From assembly GCA_002753565.1 (NCBI GenBank), contig PEAM01000001.1, forward strand, positions 62,001-126,000: a stretch of DNA of 64,000 bases, read 5' to 3'. The notes under the pieces were generated by a model, which had not been told where the DNA came from, ran no database searches, and saw only the letters and a list, made by a program, of their open reading frames with translations. This DNA is from Magnetococcales bacterium. Its GTDB lineage: Bacteria; Pseudomonadota; Magnetococcia; Magnetococcales; JADFYX01. This document shows, piece by piece, positions 8,153 through 17,609 of the stretch. Numbering within the stretch: the stretch's first letter is position 1; every line of letters begins with the position of its first letter. The translations under genes and the position numbers were made by a program.

Positions 8153-9013
8153 ATGAAGATTCCCCTCCCGGTGGCGTTAAAACGCCGTATCAAGGGTCAC
8201 CTTAAAAGGTGGCGAATGGCCTGGATTCGCCATCGGTATGGCTTTGGTCCGGAGCAGTTTTCTCAGGCATTGCAACAGTTGGGTTTGCAGGGTGGGGAGA
8301 CGGTGTTGGTCCATTCGGATATGGACTGTTTCGAACCCTTTTCTGGTCGACCCACCGAGATTATTACCCAGTTGGAGGAGCTGTTGGGTCCATCCGGTAC
8401 GTTGGTCATGCCCACCATTCCCTTTAGTGGTTCGGCCTTGGCGTGGGTTGAGGAGGGGGGGGGGTTTGATAACAGGCTCACCCCCTCTCGAACCGGGCTG
8501 TTGACGGAGTTTTTTCGCCGCTCATCCGGTGTAATCCGCAGCCAACACCCTACCCATCCGGTCGCTGCCAAAGGGTTGAGGGCGGCTGACCTGTGTGCCG
8601 ACCACCATCTTGCCCAAACCCCCTGCGGAAAGGGTTCTCCCTATCATCGCCTGTTGGCGGTAGATGGGTGGACCTTGCTGCTGGGATCGGGTATGGAGAG
8701 CATGACTTTTTATCATGCAGTAGAGGAGGTTATAGAGGATAAGATGCCTTTTTCTCCTTTTACAACAGCCTATTATACCATCGAATCTCGCACCCAAACC
8801 GGCGAGATGGTCCAGACCCGCACCCGCCTGTTCGACCCGGACCTCTCCCGTCGTCGCCGTATCAGCCGCCTGGTCTCTCAGCTTCAGTCAAAGCCAGGCC
8901 GGTGGCGGGAGGTTGACCTGGGCAAGATGACAATTATATTATTGAAAGCCAGTGAGGTGCTGGCCGCAGCAGAGGAGATGGCGTTGAAAGGGGCGTTTTG
9001 TTATGAAGAGTGA
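8153..9013 (+). CDS. AAC(3)-family N-acetyltransferase
   Basis: A 286-aa protein of the aminoglycoside 3-N-acetyltransferase family, which transfers acetyl from acetyl-CoA to amino groups of sugars. Visible family landmarks are VLVHSDM, the LVMPTIPF strand, IRSQHPTHPVAAKG with the conserved His, and LLLGSGMESMTFYHAVEE. Members next to glycosyltransferases and FkbH genes usually act on surface sugars and not on antibiotics; that is my inference here. The gene contains a run of ten G at 8455-8464 encoding Glu-Gly-Gly-Gly, a possible slippage site. It overlaps the next gene by 11 bases. Confidence 0.8.
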   Translation: MKIPLPVALKRRIKGHLKRWRMAWIRHRYGFGPEQFSQALQQLGLQGGETVLVHSDMDCFEPFSGRPTEIITQLEELLGPSGTLVMPTIPFSGSALAWVEEGGGFDNRLTPSRTGLLTEFFRRSSGVIRSQHPTHPVAAKGLRAADLCADHHLAQTPCGKGSPYHRLLAVDGWTLLLGSGMESMTFYHAVEEVIEDKMPFSPFTTAYYTIESRTQTGEMVQTRTRLFDPDLSRRRRISRLVSQLQSKPGRWREVDLGKMTIILLKASEVLAAAEEMALKGAFCYEE

Positions 9014-10880
9014 GCTTCGGGATCGGTTGATCCAACAGCTTGAAGAGGAGATGCTCTATCCGGCCATGCAGAGTGCGCGCGAGATTGTCGCCCAGGAGAG
9101 CGGTATAGGTCGGTGGCGATTTTTAAAAAAATGTGTGGCCAATCTGCCGGAAGGGGCCAAAGGGCTGAAGCCGGTACGTGTTGCCCTGCTGGCCTCCTTT
9201 TCCATTGAATTTATCCAGGATTCCCTGCTGGCTTTGGGGCTGGTGCATGGCCTGCAGATCAAACTTTATCCATCCGGTTTTGCCCAGTACCATCAAGAGA
9301 TAGTCGACCCCAACAGTCAACTCTATGCCTTCAAGCCGGATCTGGTTGTGCTGGCCTTGGAGGGGGAGCGGCTGGCTCCGGCCCTGTATGAAGATTTTTT
9401 AACTAACGCCACAAACCCGGCACAGACCCAGGCACAAGATCGACTGGTCAAAGAGGTGATGGGGCTGGTTTCGACTTTCCGCAGTCGGTGGGACGGTACG
9501 CTGCTGATCCATAACATGGATGACCCACAACAGGCCGCACTGGGTCTTTTGGACGGTCACCTGGATGGGGCTGGGCAGCGGTCGGGGGTGGCGGCGGTCA
9601 ATAGGCGGTTGCTGGAAGAGATCAAACAACTAAGCGGGGTTTTTCTCCTCGATTATGCCGCCCTGGTAGGCCGTTTTGGGCAGGAAAACTGGTATGACCG
9701 GCGGATGGCCCTCTATGCCCAGGCACCCATCTCCCAGGGGTTGATCCACCACCTGGCTGGGGAGTATCTGAAGGTGGTTCGTGGGGTTAAGGGGCTGGCT
9801 AAAAAATGTCTGGTCTTGGATCTGGATAACACCCTCTGGGGCGGGGTGCTGGGGGAGGAGGGGGTTGAAGGGGTCGCCTTGGGCGCCAACTATCCCGGCA
9901 GCGCTTACAGGGCTTTTCAGCGAGCGGTGTTAACGCTGTATAATCGGGGTGTTATTCTGGCTATTGCCAGCAAAAACAATGTGGATGATGTGGATGAACT
10001 GTTTGCCCAGAACCGATTCATGGTTTTGAAAAAAGAGCAGTTTACCCTCCGAGAGATCCACTGGCAGCCCAAGCCGCTCTCTCTTGAAAAAATTGCCAAG
10101 ACGCTGAATATCGGTTTGGAACATCTGGTTTTTATTGATGATAATCCGGTAGAGTGTGAGGCGGTGTGTGTCTCTCTGCCAGAGGTGACCGTGCTACCCT
10201 TTCCAGCCAACCGACCAGAAGAGGCGGTTGATCTGCTCTTTGCGGAGGGGCTGTTTGATAGCCTCTCTTTTTCCGAGGAAGATCGCAACCGCAGCCAGCT
10301 CTATCAGCAGCGGGCAGAGGCTGAACAGTTGCGGGGGTCCAGTGGATCTCTGGAGGATTTTTATCGCAGCCTGGAGATGGTGGTGACCATTGCAGCGGTA
10401 CAGCCTCAGACCCTGGCCCGCACCGCACAGCTGACCCAAAAAACCAACCAGTTCAACCTGACCACCTACCGTTATGGCGAGTCGGAGGTGGCGGAACGTA
10501 TGGCCGATCCAAGCTGGATTCTGCTTACCCTACAGGTTACAGACCGTTTTGGTGATAATGGTATTGTCGGGGTGGTGATGGCTCAGCAGGTTGATAAGGC
10601 ATTGCATCTGGACACTTTTTTACTAAGCTGCCGAGTGATTGGTCGCACCGTAGAGACCGCCCTGCTGGCGGAGTTGTGCCGACTTGCCGTGGCACGTGGT
10701 GTGACCTGTTTGATCGGTCAGGTTATTCCCACCCCCAAAAACCTGCCGGCCCGAGAACTCTACCAGCAGCATGGTTTTACCTTGGTCGATGAAGAGAAGC
10801 AGCTTTGGAAATTGACCCTATCCGACCATCAGGTTAAGCCTCTTCCTTGGTTGACGGTGGTGACGGAGGGCGTAGGATGA
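9003..10880 (+). CDS. FkbH-like HAD-type protein with C-terminal GNAT-like domain
   Basis: A 625-aa protein of the FkbH family. Known members load a three-carbon unit derived from 1,3-bisphosphoglycerate onto an acyl carrier protein, removing phosphate. The HAD core shows motif I DLDNTLWGG near residue 273, IASKNN, the motif III lysine in WQPKPLSL and FIDDNP near 379. The N-terminal ~260 aa resemble the SGNH-like module of this family and the C-terminal ~170 aa a GNAT-like acyltransferase (RTAQLTQKTNQFNLTT is typical). The acyl carrier protein gene at 11285 is the obvious partner. Confidence 0.88.
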   Translation: MKSELRDRLIQQLEEEMLYPAMQSAREIVAQESGIGRWRFLKKCVANLPEGAKGLKPVRVALLASFSIEFIQDSLLALGLVHGLQIKLYPSGFAQYHQEIVDPNSQLYAFKPDLVVLALEGERLAPALYEDFLTNATNPAQTQAQDRLVKEVMGLVSTFRSRWDGTLLIHNMDDPQQAALGLLDGHLDGAGQRSGVAAVNRRLLEEIKQLSGVFLLDYAALVGRFGQENWYDRRMALYAQAPISQGLIHHLAGEYLKVVRGVKGLAKKCLVLDLDNTLWGGVLGEEGVEGVALGANYPGSAYRAFQRAVLTLYNRGVILAIASKNNVDDVDELFAQNRFMVLKKEQFTLREIHWQPKPLSLEKIAKTLNIGLEHLVFIDDNPVECEAVCVSLPEVTVLPFPANRPEEAVDLLFAEGLFDSLSFSEEDRNRSQLYQQRAEAEQLRGSSGSLEDFYRSLEMVVTIAAVQPQTLARTAQLTQKTNQFNLTTYRYGESEVAERMADPSWILLTLQVTDRFGDNGIVGVVMAQQVDKALHLDTFLLSCRVIGRTVETALLAELCRLAVARGVTCLIGQVIPTPKNLPARELYQQHGFTLVDEEKQLWKLTLSDHQVKPLPWLTVVTEGVG

Positions 10881-10930
10881 TGGATAGGAATGAGACGTCC
10901 CAATCTTTAGGTGAAAGTCTATCGCAACTA

Positions 10931-11142
10931 TAGATATTTCTAGCCAAATTTGTACAAAACTATTAAGGATGGGTCTGGGAAGGCATGAATGCCTTCCCAG
11001 CGGGTTTGGGCAGCGCCCAAGGTCCTAGGCCTTTGACTTTGTTTTTTTTATTTTTAAAAGCGTGGGGATTTGGGGGCCTGCAAGGCCTCCCAAGGTGTTG
11101 ACTTTGCCTTAAACCGTTGTCCAAATCTGGTTTTAATTGACT
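10931..11142 (+). repeat. Dispersed structured repeat, copy A
   Basis: About 210 bases that recur at 37067-37283 (same orientation) and 53066-53276 (inverted). It contains a 12-bp perfect inverted repeat with a two-base loop at 10974-10999, a second stem TTGGGC/GCCCAA and a third one around TTGGGGGCC/GGCCTCCCAA, then a conserved tail ACTTTGCCTTAAACCGTTGT. A TTTGTACAAA palindrome lies near the head. It begins 50 bases after the fkbH-like stop, in the same orientation as that gene. It is not coding: reading frames through it are on the opposite strand or unconserved. Confidence 0.85.
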
Positions 11143-11150
11143 AAACTCTG

Positions 11151-11205
11151 TATCGATATTCCAAAGCAAATGGGTGCAAAACAGTTGCGGGTGGGTCTGG
11201 GCAGT
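11151..11205 (+). repeat. Partial second head of the dispersed repeat
   Basis: Right after copy A, the sequence ATCGATATTCCAAAGC leading to GTTGCGGGTGGGTCTGGG matches the head region of the repeat family (compare 37067-37118 and the right end of copy C) and then stops before the first stem. It looks like a truncated tandem copy, or what is left of an earlier insertion. Confidence 0.55.
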
Positions 11206-11284
11206 AGCTAAGATTTCAAGCCGTTGATTACCGATGTCCAATTTGGTTTTAACCGACAGTCGTGTGGTGAAGAGAGGTGAGAGC

Positions 11285-11509
11285 GTGGAAGAGACGATCA
11301 AGCAGCTGATGGCAGATATCTTGGATCTGGACCCAAAAGCCATTGACCATACTACCCGAGCCGATGGGGTGGATGGTTGGGACTCCTTTAACCATCTTAA
11401 TCTTTGTCTGGCTATTGAGCAGGCGTTGGGTGTTCAGTTGGAGGTGCAGGAGATGGAGACGATGCTCTCGTTTCCTGCCATCATGGCGGTTGTTCGATCG
11501 AAGGAATAA
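11285..11509 (+). CDS. Stand-alone acyl carrier protein
   Basis: A 74-aa acidic four-helix acyl carrier protein. The phosphopantetheine attachment serine is in GWDSFNHLNL, followed by helix II/III as expected. GTG 11285 is chosen because an AGAGGTGAG lies just upstream and it gives a normal ACP length; an in-frame ATG at 11234 would add 17 residues without family support. FkbH-like enzymes need such a carrier, and the only gene between them is none: the ~400-base gap holds the repeat. So this is probably the carrier for the three-carbon unit made by the fkbH-like product. Confidence 0.8.
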   Translation: MEETIKQLMADILDLDPKAIDHTTRADGVDGWDSFNHLNLCLAIEQALGVQLEVQEMETMLSFPAIMAVVRSKE

Positions 11510-11524
11510 AAAGGGAAGGGGCCG

Positions 11525-12271
11525 CTATCCTCTTCTGGGAATGGGTAACCGGTTGAAGGGGTGTTCCTCCTCCTCTTCCGCCTTTTTTCGTTTGTCAAAC
11601 CCAGCAATCAACACCACCGCCTCCCCTCTAAACGCCTCCTCTCCCAACGTCAAGAGGATCTCTGACAGCTTGCCGCGGAAAAACTGCTGGTACTGTTTGG
11701 TCAGATCTTTGGCGACACATCCGTCCCGGTCACCCAACACCTCTTGGGCCAGGGATAGAAATTCTTTGATGTGTCGGGGAGAGAGGTAGAAAATCAGGGT
11801 GTGTTGGCTCTTTTTTTCTTGCTCCAACAGCTTTGCTTGCCGAACCGGTCTGCGGGGGGGAAAGCCGAGAAACAGATGCGAGCTGCTCGCAAGGCCTGAG
11901 CCCACCAAGGCGGTAGTCAGGGCTGAGGGGCCGGGAATAATGTCAATCTCAATGCTGTTTTCCAGTGCGGTAGAGAGGACCCGATAACCCGGATCACTGA
12001 TTCCCGGCATACCGGCACTACTGCAGAGACCGACGGTCTCTCCGCGCTCCAGCAGCTTCAAAATGCCATTGGCAGACCCCTTTTCGTTGCCGTCATTACA
12101 TTTGATAAACCGTTTGGGAAAGGGGATCTGGTAGTGGTAGAAGAGTTTTTTCGTCTCGTTAGGCTCTTCACAGGCGATGATATCCACCTCGGCCAACCCA
12201 GCCAACGCCCGCTGGCCCAGATCGGCCAGGTTGCCTATGGGTGTGCCGATAATCAGTAGTTTTCCAGCCAT
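11525..12271 (-). CDS. RsmI-like tetrapyrrole-methylase-family methyltransferase
   Basis: A 248-aa SAM-dependent methyltransferase of the RsmI fold, which in its classical form methylates the 2'-OH of C1402 in 16S rRNA. GTPIGNLADLGQRAL, SAGMPGISDPGYR and IPGPSALTTALVGSGL follow the family. However, the usual EDTR motif near residue 35 is replaced by EEPNET, and the SDAGTPG loop reads SSAGMPG. The tail ends in an acidic stretch and a basic end. It may be a divergent RsmI or the RsmI-like side family with another target. The downstream end faces the acyl carrier protein gene across 15 bases. Confidence 0.75.
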   Translation of the reverse strand: MAGKLLIIGTPIGNLADLGQRALAGLAEVDIIACEEPNETKKLFYHYQIPFPKRFIKCNDGNEKGSANGILKLLERGETVGLCSSAGMPGISDPGYRVLSTALENSIEIDIIPGPSALTTALVGSGLASSSHLFLGFPPRRPVRQAKLLEQEKKSQHTLIFYLSPRHIKEFLSLAQEVLGDRDGCVAKDLTKQYQQFFRGKLSEILLTLGEEAFRGEAVVLIAGFDKRKKAEEEEEHPFNRLPIPRRG

Positions 12272-12285
12272 TTTATAGGCACCCT

Positions 12286-12678
12286 TTAGCTTTCCGACAG
12301 GGTAAGGGAGGCCGAGTTGATGCAGTAGCGTTTTCCGGTTGGCGCTGGTCCATCATCAAAAACATGGCCCAGATGGGCTTGGCAGTTGGTGCAGACAACC
12401 TCCACACGGCGCATGAAAAGTTTGTTGTCCTCTTTTAAGCCAACATTTTTTTCATCGACCGGAGCAAAAAAACTTGGCCACCCCGTGCCGGAATCAAATT
12501 TGGTTTGGGATGAGAACAGGGGAGTATCGCAGCAGACACAGCGGTAGGTCCCCGGCTTTTTACAGTCGTGGTAGGCTCCGGTAAAGGGGCGTTCGGTACC
12601 CTGTTTGCGACAGATCTGAAACTGTTCCGGGGTTAACGCTTTGGCCCATTCGCTATCGGACAACACTTTTTTATTCAT
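12286..12678 (-). CDS. msrB: Peptide-methionine (R)-S-oxide reductase MsrB
   Basis: A 130-aa MsrB that reduces the R form of methionine sulphoxide in proteins. Two zinc-binding CxxC pairs are present (CVCC and CTNC), the substrate-binding GTGWPSFF, and the catalytic cysteine in RYCINSASL. There is no signal peptide, so it acts in the cytosol. It lies 14 bases before the RsmI-like gene on the same strand. Confidence 0.95.
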   Translation of the reverse strand: MNKKVLSDSEWAKALTPEQFQICRKQGTERPFTGAYHDCKKPGTYRCVCCDTPLFSSQTKFDSGTGWPSFFAPVDEKNVGLKEDNKLFMRRVEVVCTNCQAHLGHVFDDGPAPTGKRYCINSASLTLSES

Positions 12679-12743
12679 GATTGACCTCTTGGCAACAAGC
12701 TAACAGAGAGGGGTTGAAAAGGTTCAACACAGTATGGAGAGGA

Positions 12744-13826
12744 TTATTTCCATCCCCGGATGACCGTGTATTGACTGGTCTGCTTAATGGTCTCTACCTG
12801 TTTTAAAACCTGGGAGAGGGCGCTGGTATGGTCGAGAAAACGGTTGCCGACCAACCAGAATGAACCCCCTTTTTCCAGTAGATCCACCCCCTGCTTAATG
12901 AAGGAGTGAACGGCACTGTGGTCGTTGCGAACCCCTCGATGAAAAGGGGGGTTGGAGAGGATGGTGGTGTAGCGGTTTTGCGCCAGCGTGGTACCAATGC
13001 CATCCTCGGCAATAATCTGGCAGCGGTGGCTCAACTGGTTTAAATCCATGGTGTGCTGGGCACAATGGACGGCATTGATTTGGTCGTCACTGAGGATAAA
13101 ACGGGTATCGGGCCACCGTTTAGCCAGGACGGCACTGAGAAGCCCGGTTCCACAACCCCAGTCCAAAACCAGTGGGCCGGGATCAAGCCCTTTTTGCGCC
13201 ATGGCCGATAAAAGCAGCAGAGAGGCCGGGTCTGGCTCCTGCCAGGAAAAAAGACCCGGTCGGCTGGCGATGGTCAACCCTTCACAGGGAAAAGTCAAAA
13301 AACCCTCTGGATCGTAGGCCAGGTTGGTGCGGGCTGTTTTCTTGCCGGGCTTTTCGACATAGCGGCTCTCCCTGGTGAGGGAGATGAGGCGGAGATGGCC
13401 TTTATAAAAGGCGGTTTTGCTATGGCTGAACCGTTTGCCAATAGAGAGAATGCCGGCCTCCTTGCTGCCAAAAATCCACACCCGACCGGTTGCAGAGATG
13501 GCTTGCAGAGCGGCCTCGATGGCAACTCGGGCCGCCTCCCGTCCCTGGTTGAGTTCCATCAGGATATGGTCGGCAGGCTCCCGGTTGGAGGGGTGGTCAC
13601 TCAGTACGGTAGCCCCTTGAGGGAGAACAGCCATGCCCGCTTGGGCAAGAGAGGCTCGGGCGGCAACCAGTGCACCAGAAAAGCCCGCTTCAGCCAGAGT
13701 GCCCAGCAGAAAAAGGGTCGAGGTAATCTCCTGGTGGGTCAGGTACAGATGGGTGACCGATGCCAGGGGGCAGTGCTGAGCCAGGGCGGAAAAAAACCGC
13801 TGGCTGGCACGTTCGTTGGGATTCAT
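12744..13826 (-). CDS. RsmC/RlmG-like rRNA guanine-N2 methyltransferase
   Basis: A 360-aa class I SAM methyltransferase with the two-domain layout of RsmC: a degenerate N-terminal methylase-like domain (~1-170) and a catalytic C-terminal domain with the SAM loop VLDWGCGTGLLSAVLA and the N2-guanine-type motif SNPPFHRG. Family members methylate G1207 of 16S rRNA (RsmC) or G1835 of 23S rRNA (RlmG); sequence by eye does not decide which. The gene follows the nitronate monooxygenase gene by 6 bases, so both are likely co-transcribed. Confidence 0.85.
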   Translation of the reverse strand: MNPNERASQRFFSALAQHCPLASVTHLYLTHQEITSTLFLLGTLAEAGFSGALVAARASLAQAGMAVLPQGATVLSDHPSNREPADHILMELNQGREAARVAIEAALQAISATGRVWIFGSKEAGILSIGKRFSHSKTAFYKGHLRLISLTRESRYVEKPGKKTARTNLAYDPEGFLTFPCEGLTIASRPGLFSWQEPDPASLLLLSAMAQKGLDPGPLVLDWGCGTGLLSAVLAKRWPDTRFILSDDQINAVHCAQHTMDLNQLSHRCQIIAEDGIGTTLAQNRYTTILSNPPFHRGVRNDHSAVHSFIKQGVDLLEKGGSFWLVGNRFLDHTSALSQVLKQVETIKQTSQYTVIRGWK

Positions 13827-13832
13827 TGTTGG

Positions 13833-14942
13833 TTAATCCGGGGCAGGTCGGCCATTCTTGATCTCTTCGAAAACATCACGCACATGCATCATACGAGTAT
13901 GGCGCACGGCATTGGTGCCTGTAAAAATCAGTCCATCCTCCAAACTGCCCTGCTGAGAGTTATGGAGGGCGGTGGCAATGCAGAAGGTCAGTTTATCTTC
14001 CCGGCAGCTACAGTGGTCCAGGCAGGTTGCAAAACATTTGTCGGCTACATCGCCGCCTCGGAACAGGGTTCGGGTAAAGGGGGTGTTCAGTGCCCGTCCC
14101 GGCAGACCGGCGGGAGAGTCAACAATGACAATATCGGCAGCGGTCGCCTTGATGAAGGCATTTTTAAAGTTTTCGTGGGCATCACATTCGTAGGTGCAGA
14201 GAAAACGGCTGGCCATCTGCACCCCTTTGGCACCCAGGTCGAAGGCGTGGTCAATATCTTTTCTGTCCCAGACACCCCCAGCGGTGATGATGGGGATTTC
14301 ATCATTGTACTCTTTTCGGGACCACTCAGCCAGTTGGGGTACGACCACATCGGAAGAGTGTTTTTTGTTAAAAAGTTGGTCACGACTCACCCCCAGATGA
14401 CCGCCGGCGGTGTTGGGGTCTTCGAAGACAAAAGCGTCTGGGCGGCGTTTATAGAGTTTCAGCCACCGTTTGGTCAGCAGCTTGGCCGCCCGTAGGGAGG
14501 AGACGATGGGGAGCAGGGCGGTTTGGGGACGAGAGGCGGCAAACTCAGGCAGTCTGAGGGGAAGCCCGGCACCGCAGACGATCATGTCGGCTTCACACTC
14601 AACCGAGGTTCGCACCATGGTCTCAAAGTCTCGGATGGCGACCATGCAGTTGGTGCCGATCACCCCTTCAGGGCTGATCTCCCGTGCCAGGGTAAACTCA
14701 TCTTGCAGCGCTTTGATGTTGGCTTTGTAGTAATCCTTGCCCTTTTTGTAGTGTTTGGAGGCGAGGGAGAGAGCCACGGTTGCGATGATTCCACCCCCCC
14801 CTTCATTGGCGACCGCAGCAGCCAGTCCATGGGCAGAGACACGCACACCCATACCCCCCTGAATGATGGGAACCTTCAGGGTATGCTCACCAATTTGCAG
14901 AGCGGGTAAAGGGGGAACGCTAGAGGTAGTGGTCGTTGTCAT
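13833..14942 (-). CDS. Nitronate monooxygenase (2-nitropropane dioxygenase family)
   Basis: A 369-aa FMN-binding TIM-barrel protein. PIIQGGMGVRVSAHGLA is the N-terminal FMN-site motif; FEDPNTAGGHLGV, IPIITAGGVWDRKDI and GAKGVQMASRFL match the phosphate-binding strands. Family members oxidise alkyl nitronates, but many have other roles. A cysteine-rich insert near the C-terminus (CFATCLDHCSC) is seen in a subgroup that may bind metal. It begins a run with the rsmC-like gene. Confidence 0.85.
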   Translation of the reverse strand: MTTTTTSSVPPLPALQIGEHTLKVPIIQGGMGVRVSAHGLAAAVANEGGGGIIATVALSLASKHYKKGKDYYKANIKALQDEFTLAREISPEGVIGTNCMVAIRDFETMVRTSVECEADMIVCGAGLPLRLPEFAASRPQTALLPIVSSLRAAKLLTKRWLKLYKRRPDAFVFEDPNTAGGHLGVSRDQLFNKKHSSDVVVPQLAEWSRKEYNDEIPIITAGGVWDRKDIDHAFDLGAKGVQMASRFLCTYECDAHENFKNAFIKATAADIVIVDSPAGLPGRALNTPFTRTLFRGGDVADKCFATCLDHCSCREDKLTFCIATALHNSQQGSLEDGLIFTGTNAVRHTRMMHVRDVFEEIKNGRPAPD

Positions 14943-15002
14943 AAGTAAACAATACGCTATAAAATGGACTGAAAAAAACAGTCTGATTTATTGAATTTGA
15001 GT

Positions 15003-16058
15003 CTATTTCAGCTCCCAATCGGCCCACTGGGGTTTGTGAACTGAAAGGTTGCGTCCCGCAGCAGTGAGCTGGTTGCCTTTGCTGACATCACTCAGTCGAA
15101 GGGTGCTCAGCCCAATACACTTTCCGCCTTGACAGATGGTACTGGTCAGGATTCCGGCCTCTTTTCCTGAGGGCGTTAAAATGGGTGTTTCCGCCGCCAC
15201 CGGACCATCTCCCTCTAGGATGACTTGAAACAGTCGTTTTTTCAAGGTTCCCCGGTGATGGGTGCGGGCGGTTGTCTCCTGACCCACAAAGCACCCTTTT
15301 TGAAAACTCACTCCGTTCATTTCCAACAGCCCCCCTTCCAGCGGGAGGGATTGACCGAAAATCAGCTCTTTTCCCCCTTTGGGCAGCCCCTGTTGAATAC
15401 GATACTGTTCCCAGGCATCGGCTCCGGCAGTGGGGATGCTTTGGGACCATTTTTCCCAAACAGCCGGGTAGTCCGCCCCTTTAACCCGTAGTCGCCAGCC
15501 AAAATCGCCATGGCGAGGATCTCTCCAGAGTTGTTGGTCACCCTCCAGGTTGAAGGTGGCCCCCAGTGGTGCCTCGTGGAGGGGCAGTTGGGGAAACAGG
15601 GCAGCTATGGCCTCTGTGGCTTGAGGACCAGCTACGGCCAGGGTTCCGTACTCTGAACTGACATCGTGCAACGCCGCTTTGGTACGCATCAGATAAAAGC
15701 TGAGAGCGGCAATCAGCCTGGCCGCCTGTTGGGGTTCGGTATCGAGAAAAAGAGACTCTTCAAACGTGCCGACGCTAAAATCCCACTGAAAACGGCCTTG
15801 GGGGGTGAGCATGGCGGTATAGAGGGTTTTGTCGGGGCTGACATCTTTGATTTGGTTGGTGGTCAGCCCTTGCAAAAAAGCGACCCGCTCCGGGCCGGAT
15901 ATGGTCACCACCCCCCGATGGCTAAAATCCATCATGGCGGCATGATGGGTTAATTTATCAACCTCTTCGGCTACCTCAGAAAACCGTTCAGGAACCGGCT
16001 CTCCACCGTCTAAACGCCAGGGAATGGTGTCAGTCAGATGGGATTTTAACAGGCTCAT
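15003..16058 (-). CDS. ygfZ: YgfZ, folate-dependent Fe-S cluster repair/assembly protein
   Basis: A 351-aa member of the YgfZ/GcvT family that uses tetrahydrofolate to support biogenesis of certain Fe-S enzymes. The diagnostic KGCFVGQE with its conserved cysteine is present, as is GVVTISGPERVAFLQGLTTN near the N-terminus. ATG 16058 is chosen because AAGGAG lies nine bases upstream; the upstream in-frame start at 16085 has no such site. The gene is divergent from thiC, whose product is itself a radical-SAM-type Fe-S enzyme. Confidence 0.92.
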   Translation of the reverse strand: MSLLKSHLTDTIPWRLDGGEPVPERFSEVAEEVDKLTHHAAMMDFSHRGVVTISGPERVAFLQGLTTNQIKDVSPDKTLYTAMLTPQGRFQWDFSVGTFEESLFLDTEPQQAARLIAALSFYLMRTKAALHDVSSEYGTLAVAGPQATEAIAALFPQLPLHEAPLGATFNLEGDQQLWRDPRHGDFGWRLRVKGADYPAVWEKWSQSIPTAGADAWEQYRIQQGLPKGGKELIFGQSLPLEGGLLEMNGVSFQKGCFVGQETTARTHHRGTLKKRLFQVILEGDGPVAAETPILTPSGKEAGILTSTICQGGKCIGLSTLRLSDVSKGNQLTAAGRNLSVHKPQWADWELK

Positions 16059-16164
16059 AAATAAAAACTCCTTGTCAATGACCACTTGGGGTCAGCACAA
16101 TGAACGTGTATCTGTTAGTCTCAGGATAGGATTGCTAAGTTCCAAATGCCATATTTAAAAATAA

Positions 16165-17571
<1,407 letters not shown>

Positions 17572-17609
17572 AGGGGTTTTGTTCGAGTAAGGGGCCTTTT
17601 CTGGTGGAA

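Noticed and set aside
10963-11343. Reading frame through repeat copy A (and similar one at 53051-53590 through copy C)
   Set aside because: These share a peptide resemblance only because the repeat DNA is shared; copies differ by indels and overlap the ACP and TetR genes, so they are not proteins.
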